The notes beneath the pieces are model-generated. The model made no database searches and had not been told where the DNA came from. It was given only the letters and a program-made list of their open reading frames with translations. Shown in pieces: positions 57,732 to 64,000 of a stretch of DNA of 64,000 nucleotides. The stretch's first letter is position 1, and every line of letters begins with the position of its first letter. Location of the stretch: positions 23,476,001 through 23,540,000 of the forward strand of contig NC_081818.1 in NCBI RefSeq assembly GCF_030704535.1, given 5' to 3'. Made by a program: the position numbers and the translations under genes. The stretch comes from Vitis vinifera (taxonomy: Eukaryota; Streptophyta; Magnoliopsida; Vitales; Vitaceae).

Positions 57732-58747
57732 GGCCATCAAGTATCAATAACATGTTAATTGATGATTGAATGGTCAACTAGAAGCAACTTATTGATCCAT
57801 TTTTGATGAAAATTGGAAGCTAAGAACTACAATGAATTGAGATTTGATAGATCGATTGAGGTCCAACATTAACAACCCTTCAATTGTGAGGTACTACTTG
57901 CCAAATGCACAAGTTCACCCTTAAGTGGTTGACCTCTTTGGTCAATCATTGATCAATTAGTATACAAGAAACATAAAAAGGTCACTGCATAAGTGATCAA
58001 TAATGGCTCTTGTTGATTTAAATTGAAAAGTTAAGAATGAAAATCCCTTTTTAATGATGAAAAAAACATATCAATTAAAATTGAAAACTTAAGATTGAAA
58101 AACTCTTTCGAATGATGAAAACTACATCAAATATAAGTTTTTATCATTGAAATAATCAATATTTCATTTGCATCTTTTGACGCATGGTCTTTGTAGAGCC
58201 AAATTTGGTTTGAAAGAATTTTTCTGGGTCTGGGTCTAGAACTAGAAGTGGTAGTTAATACCGCTACAAATGGGCTCGCTGCTTGAGAATTAGAGCAAGA
58301 AGCACTCTTAAGCGAGATAAGCCGCCTTGTTTTCCACAAGAGATCGAGGGATAGGTTTTCCCAAGCCTCCTCAAGGAGGGCGAGTCTCAATTCGAGATTG
58401 AGAGAGATCTCCTCTTTAGATTCTTAGGAAAGTACAGATTCACGCTTTGAATGTAAATCGTGAAATGAAAATGCAATATTATTTTCTTAAAAAGTCTTTT
58501 AAACAGTTCATTCTCTTTTATTCAAATAAACTTTGTTTTTAAAGACATTTATTCTTATTGATCACTACTTTGACTCAACCTTGTATAATCTTGAAAAAAA
58601 CCTTTTTTTAATTTTCTCTTTAGTTCCATGACATTAAATTATGTGCCTTCTTTTTTATTGATCCACACAACCTTTTGTCCTATCGTACTTAAAAAGTTAT
58701 AAATGTTGAATTTGAGATCTTTGTTTTGTTATTATTAAAATTTAAAG
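57732..58747. other. Spacer with a possible coding relic
   Basis: A minus-strand frame around 58165-58410 reads LELRLALLEEAWENLSLDLL and then SSSRPRPRKILSNQIW. Codon use looks protein-like, but no Met starts it cleanly and I do not recognise it. Remainder is AT-rich. Confidence 0.35.
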
Positions 58748-60795
58748 CCCGTTTAGCATTGCTTCTAGAATAAGTGTTTTTATTGGAAGTGTTTTATCTT
58801 ACAACACTTCTATGAAAAACGCTTTTATGAGAATCTAGAAAGTGATTCTAATAGTGTTTTTGATAATATATCGCATAAGTATAAAAATGCTTTTAATGAT
58901 AATAAATTATTGAAAATGACATTTATTAAAAAAATATATATTATAATAACAAAAAGCTTTTATTATAAAAAATATATAAGCATTTATATTGTTAAAAAAA
59001 CTCAAAAAATTATTTTTATGAAAAAAAAAGTGAAAAAGAAATAGGAGAGTGAGAAGGAAGCGAAGAGTGAAAAAGAAATGGAGGATAGCAAGAAAGAATA
59101 TTTTAGGAATATATGAAAATTTTTGAAGTGTTTTTTTGAAGAAACACCTTCCAAGTGCTTTTGTAAAAAACACTTCAAGTGTTTTTCTAAGAGTCTATTT
59201 GACAGTAATTGTAGAAAGCGTTTTTAGCCCTTTTAACACTTGAAAAATAAAATTTTTCGAGTGTTAGAAATACTAAAAATGCTTCCTATAATCACTATTG
59301 TGAAACCAAGGTTTGGTTAATCTCAATTTTGATGATAACAAAATAAGGTTTGAAACTAATGATTATATTTCAAGTGTGATTAGGTAAGAAGATTTCCAAA
59401 GTGACAATCACAAAGACAAAATCAAGCCAAAGAGAAATCAATAAGAAGAAGAAGACCTCAAAGAGAAATGTTTTTCTAGACCTAAGTTTTATAGAATTTC
59501 TTTATAAGGTTGTTGGTGTACTAAGTCTTTCATGCATTACATTATTAACTTATGCACCAAAATCATCCCAAAGTACTTTTGTTTTAAATCTTTTAAAATC
59601 AAATGATTTTATGTTTTAACTAAAATTTTGTGTCAAATGTTTTCCAAACTTATTTAAAAGGTTTTAAGTTAAAAATGATGGTTGTTGAGCCAAAAACAAC
59701 TCAACTAGTTGAATCGGATGAGGAACCGATTGACCAGTTCAGCTCAACCGATCGAAGGGTGCAAAAAACTTTCTCTCTCTTCTAGAATGTTTGTTCAACC
59801 TGTTGAGGTTGAATCTTAACCAATCGAGGTTGAACTCCAACTGGTCGAGGTCCGATCCAGGTCTGGTCAAGAGGTGGTTAAGGTCCAACAATAACCTGCC
59901 AAACATTAAATGTTAATGGCTAGTCAATCGATCGACCCCTATCTCGATCGGTCGAACCTCCAATGACTAGTTTGGTTATTTTCTTCTATAAAAAGGTTTT
60001 AATCTTCATTGTTTCAAAAGTTTAACATTCCTAAACATTTCTTGAATATATTTGAGCCTTGAGAGAGTGTTTTTTAAGTGCACCATTCTTCTAAAACTTG
60101 CATATCTTACGCAACTTTCAATCATAGTTTTTCTTGTACAATTAAGCCTAAAGTTTTGTACTAGGATTTTGTGAGAATATTTCCTATCTTCATTTATAAA
60201 TCTTTGAGAAGAAAAGCCTAAGTGTGTGATATCACTTAGGGATTCTCAAGTGTGGGGTATCACTTGAGGGGTTATTCAAGAGTGAGGTATTTCTTGAAGA
60301 TTGTAAAAGGTGCTTAGAGCCAAAAGTCCAAAAGGGTGAATTAGAACCATAATTCAATTGTATTGCTAAAGGCTTGGTTTGAAAGCCTTGAATTAATGGA
60401 ACTTCAAACTTGGGATTGAAGTTAGAGGAGAGTGGATGTAGGCCGGGTTGCACCAAACTATTATAAAAATCTTGTGTTTATATTATCTCTTCCGTACTCT
60501 TTTACTTTATATGCAAGTTTTTATATTGTTTTATTATATATTTGCATATAATTGTCTTTTGCATTCATATAATTTAAATTTGTAAAAATAGACCATCAAA
60601 CTATTCACCTCCCCTCTAGGATGATTACTTTAGGTTAGATTAACCTAATTTTTCTAACAACTACCAAATACACTCTAAATTTTAAAAAGTGGTTTTCAAA
60701 ATATTGTCAAACACCGATTTTTTTTACCTTAAAAACACTTTTAAGTGTTTTTAGAACTAAAGACACTTTTAAAAAGCACTATCAAATGAGCTATT
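58748..60795. mobile_element. hAT-like MITE split by a solo LTR
   Basis: Left part (58748-59298) starts GCCCGTTTAGCATTGCTT; right part (60660-60795) ends AAGCACTATCAAATGAGC. The two ends are imperfect inverted repeats of the GCCCGTTTGG...-type common in plant hAT-like MITEs. Many AAGTGTTTTT/AAAAACACTT words throughout. Without the inserted LTR it is about 0.7 kb. No coding. Target duplication not clear. Confidence 0.55.
59299..60659 (+). mobile_element. Solo LTR, TGTGAAACC family, copy B
   Basis: 1361 bp, starting TGTGAAACCAAGG and ending CCCCTCTAGG...CTAACA. Flanks ACTAT (59294-59298) and ACTAC (60660-60664) match in four of five bases, which fixes the edges of the family. Same orientation as copy A at 8478-9726, with extra sequence near 60210-60290 (a short repeat around GTGGGGTATCACTTGAG). 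Confidence 0.8.
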
Positions 60796-61189
60796 AGGTC
60801 TAATCAAACCTTGGATTAATAAATGGATTGTTATCATGAAATATCACTAAAACTCGCTAATTTATCGACATTGTTTTCTTTTTTTTTTTTTTGGCGATTT
60901 TTAAAAAATTTCCCATAATATCTTTTTTAAAGCTGGAATTTATCCAATAATTATGTATTATATTTTTTTATTTTTTGTATTTATCATTAAAATTTTAATT
61001 TTTTAAAGTTACAAAAAAGAAACCACTTTATTTATAATTCTTTTACCATATTTATAAATTTAATTAAGCTTATTTTGAAAATTTTAAAAGGGATAAAATT
61101 AAAATTTAAGTTCCGTTTATTAACAATAAGGAAAAAATTGTGAAGAAATACTACTTACTCTTAATCATCTTTCACTTAGCTTAATAAGC

Positions 61190-61610
61190 TTATTAATGAA
61201 TGAAAAATGTGATATAAATATGAAGAATGTGACTATGGTTAAAAAAACATGACTTAGATATGAAATATATATGACTAAAGCACTTGAGCATGAAAAATAT
61301 GTTAATCTAAGTACAAAAAATATAAATAAGGTAGAAAAAAATATGATCAATGATACAAAGAATATGACTAAGATGTTAAGGTATAAAAATGTAAAAAGGA
61401 TATTAAAATATGAAAAATATAACTAATTTAGGTACAAAAAATAGAATTAGGTATAAAGAAATAATTAATGTACAAAATATGACTAAGGAATAAATATAAG
61501 TAGGGTATGAAAAGTGCAACTATATACTAAAGTATGAAATTTGTAATTTAATTATGAAAAGTCTAACCAAAATATAAAATATATAATCAAAGTATAAATG
61601 AACAATTAAT
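61190..61610. repeat. Degenerate minisatellite (reverse-oriented relative of 13511-14380)
   Basis: Irregular units such as GTATGAAAAATATGACTAA, GTACAAAAAATA and AAGAATATGACTAAG. Their reverse complements match the words of the array at 13511-14380. No coding. Confidence 0.6.
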
Positions 61611-62412
61611 ATCTATAAACTAAATAAATAATTTATTATCATTTAACATAAAACTTTTCTACACGTGTTAATTTTGATAAATGTCAATAAAATATATTTA
61701 ATTAATTTTATCTTAGTCAATTGTTTTTTTATCAAGTTATAAAGTTATATTTGTTTTTTTTATAAAGTAATTGATCAATTAAAAAAGAATTATGAAAAAT
61801 TTTAAATTTCCCTGTTATATGTAATTAAACTCATTTAAACTTTTTTTTCCATGTACATTTATTTTTAACCAACCTTTTATTTATTTATTTATTTTATATA
61901 TATACATAGTGCCTTCAAGACTTGATTTCAAAATAAAATACATAAAAAAAAAAGTCATGAAAGCAAACTTTAGGATGACATGATGAAATCATGTTTTCAA
62001 CATATAACTTCATAATAACACACTAAAATCTTATGTTGAAAAAATAATTTCATAAAAATCATATTTTCAAGAAGCAACTTCATAATAACATTAAAGTTAT
62101 GTTGTGAACATATAACTTGATAAAGATGTATTCAAATCATGTTTTCAAGACAACTTCCGCAACATAATATTATAATAATTATCTTATCTAGAGTTAATTT
62201 GACATATGAAATGCATGTCATAATTCTCTCAATAATTTTAAAGCCAGCATATTTTACAAATAGTCTTTCCAATTCACTCGTACATTTGAAAAAAGATCCT
62301 AATAGAAAGAGCAATACCATCAAATGCAACCCATATATGGTGCATAAACTTGATCCAAGCACAGCATGCAACACTGTGTAACGAAGATCACAACTAAATC
62401 ATCTTTCAGGTC
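61611..62412. other. AT-rich spacer downstream of second CrRLK1L gene
   Basis: Contains AT-rich sequence and four irregular copies of ATCATGTTTTCAA + CA(A/T)ATAACTTCATAA-like words at 61985-62155. No gene supported. Confidence 0.45.
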
Positions 62413-64000
62413 TTATCGCCCGCTATGACTCCTAACCAGTGAGAACACACCAACGCCCACATTATCAGAATGACTGCTCGTTGTGAACACACTGCTCCTT
62501 GAACCTGACAATTGTCCACTGCTTTCATCAACACTGACAGTGTTGGAGTAACGTAACAGAGCTTCTGCGCCCTTTTCCTCACTCAGATGCCCACCATCCA
62601 TTCCCACCTGCTCCGCGGTCTCCTGTAGCTGCAATGCAAACTCGAGGCCCCATACCACATCGCTCATTGATGGCCGTTCGATTCCACCACGAAGCAGGCA
62701 ACTCACTGCAATCTCCCCAAATTTGTTCAGGCTCTCCGGAGCAATCTCGCCCTTCAGATGTGGATCAACGATCTGATCAAGGGTACCTTCTTCGAAGCAA
62801 CACGGGCCCCACACGGCGAGAGATACACGATCATTGTCCTCCGACTTGATCACCGGTGGCCTTGCGCACAGTACTTCAAACAGCACCACCCCAAAGGAAT
62901 ACACGTCAGACTTCTCCGTCAACTGCTGCAGTCGGAAATACTCCGGATCCAAATACCCCAAAGTTCCCTTCACGACCGTGCTAACGTGGTTCCGGGACAT
63001 GCCGGTGGGACCCACCTTGGACAATCCGAAATCGGAGACCTTGGCTACCCATTTTTCATCCAGTAGAATATTGGTGGTCTTCACGTCTCTGTGAATGATC
63101 ATGTGGGTCGCGCCTGTATGAAGATAATGCAACCCCCGTGCTGCGCCAAGGCAAATCTGGAGCCTCTGCTTCCATTGCAAAGGAGGATTTGTTCCGTAGA
63201 GATGATCGCAGAGAGTGCCGTTGGCCATGTAATCATAAACGAGGATCATCTCGTGATCTTCGCTGCAGAAGCCAATAAGAGACACTAGATGAATGTGGCG
63301 AAGCATGGATAGCATCTCTATCTCCGTTTGAAACTCTCGGGCACCTTGTTTTGATTGAGGGTTCAACCGTTTGATTGCAACTGGGGCGGCTTTATCGTCG
63401 ATGTATCCTTTGTAGACGTTGCCGAAACCTCCTACTCCGATGCGGAGGATGATATCAAAATTATTGGTCGCCTTCTTTAACTCCGAAAGGGTGAAGCGGC
63501 GACATAAATCTGACGGTAATGAAGAGGCTTTAGTCTTGGTGGATGTTGTTGTGTTAGATAGCGTGGTGCACGTTGACGTTTGGTAACTTTGGCCGATCTC
63601 CTTCGCTGTCTTCCGTCTCCGGAGGACAAAAAAACCTAGCATAGAGAGGAGAAAGACCCCACCAAGAACACTACCGGCAATGGCAATTGTCGATCTTTTA
63701 CTTTTCTGCCGAGACTCTGTTGGATGAGAAGATGGCTTGGTGGGAGCAGAGTTGGTAATAGCTTTTGGCTCCGGGTTAGGTCCGGCAAGGTTGCCTGAGG
63801 CGCTGCTCAACTTGAAAAGTTCGAGCCCATTTAGGATGGCATCAGAGTAAGCAGTTCTGGCGTCAGCGTTAGGGTGGAGATCGATATACAGCTTGTGCAT
63901 ACCCTGGCTCCCATTCTGCAAAATGACGACATAGTCTCGGAACAATGCACGACCATTTCCACCACTCCAAGTAATGACATCTGCTTCAGTCTCAGCCGTT
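62413..64000 (-). CDS. CrRLK1L receptor-like kinase, partial (cut by window end)
   Basis: Frame is open from the window edge to the stop at 62413 (529 codons visible). It begins inside the malectin-like ectodomain (TAETEADVITWSGGNGRALF, aligned with TAEEEMDVIVRSGG of the gene at 24769). Then come a proline/serine-rich linker, the transmembrane helix (IAIAGSVLGGVFLLSMLGFF), RRRK stop-transfer, and the kinase: IGVGGFGNVYKG, VAIKRL, HRDVKTTNILL, DFGLS, TEKSDVYSFGV. Catalytic residues are intact. The signal peptide and first malectin part lie beyond the window. It is a diverged paralogue of the 24769 gene on the same strand, consistent with a receptor cluster spread by transposon insertion. Confidence 0.94.
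   Translation of the reverse strand, partial: TAETEADVITWSGGNGRALFRDYVVILQNGSQGMHKLYIDLHPNADARTAYSDAILNGLELFKLSSASGNLAGPNPEPKAITNSAPTKPSSHPTESRQKSKRSTIAIAGSVLGGVFLLSMLGFFVLRRRKTAKEIGQSYQTSTCTTLSNTTTSTKTKASSLPSDLCRRFTLSELKKATNNFDIILRIGVGGFGNVYKGYIDDKAAPVAIKRLNPQSKQGAREFQTEIEMLSMLRHIHLVSLIGFCSEDHEMILVYDYMANGTLCDHLYGTNPPLQWKQRLQICLGAARGLHYLHTGATHMIIHRDVKTTNILLDEKWVAKVSDFGLSKVGPTGMSRNHVSTVVKGTLGYLDPEYFRLQQLTEKSDVYSFGVVLFEVLCARPPVIKSEDNDRVSLAVWGPCCFEEGTLDQIVDPHLKGEIAPESLNKFGEIAVSCLLRGGIERPSMSDVVWGLEFALQLQETAEQVGMDGGHLSEEKGAEALLRYSNTVSVDESSGQLSGSRSSVFTTSSHSDNVGVGVFSLVRSHSGR

Overview
This is nuclear DNA from a flowering plant, very probably a woody eudicot. Grapevine-like is my best guess, but that rests on gene style and transposon content, not on a database match. 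The signs are AT-rich spacers, short GT-AG introns, plant-only gene families (CrRLK1L receptor kinases, a RALF peptide, plant-type membrane methyltransferase) and massive nested transposon content. There are only five likely functional genes in 64 kb: a membrane-anchored SAM-dependent methyltransferase (1643-3058, -), a seven-exon C9orf85/DUF2039-family gene (3904-6502, -), a complete CrRLK1L (FERONIA-like) receptor kinase (24769-27456, -), a RALF-like peptide (50251-50586, -) and a second CrRLK1L kinase cut by the window end (62413-64000, -).

Layout. 1-6.5 kb is ordinary gene space. 7.6-19.3 kb is a stack of insertions in a short-unit minisatellite. A long LTR (7670-13510) is itself split by two other solo LTRs. 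A second LTR-bounded element (14381-18277, exact 5-bp target duplication) carries fragments of several unrelated cellular genes: alpha-tubulin, MAP kinase kinase, S-adenosylmethionine synthetase and plastid ClpP5. A putative DNA element follows. 20.0-24.7 kb is a 1.7-kb segment present twice, split by an LTR fragment and lying just 3' of the first CrRLK1L gene. 28.2-29.1 kb is a solo LTR with exact target duplication. 29.3-30.7 kb is a tandem array. 34.8-36.0 kb holds haspin-kinase and nitrilase gene fragments.

36.9-48.5 kb is an 11.7-kb Mutator-like element with about 0.7-kb inverted terminal repeats. It has a decayed MuDR transposase plus a plant mobile domain (MAIN-like) gene, and a 2.8-kb solo LTR has inserted into it. 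52.8-57.7 kb is a complete Ty1/copia retrotransposon (minus strand) with both LTRs, primer site, polypurine tract and 5-bp target duplication. Its gag/protease/integrase half is broken by stops while the reverse transcriptase half is open. 58.7-60.8 kb is a MITE-like sequence split by another solo LTR.

How the genes may relate: RALF peptides are the known ligands of CrRLK1L receptors, so this window places a candidate ligand gene between two candidate receptor genes. Whether they act together is inference. All coordinates of transposon edges come from reading repeats and target duplications by eye; those with exact duplications are the firmest.
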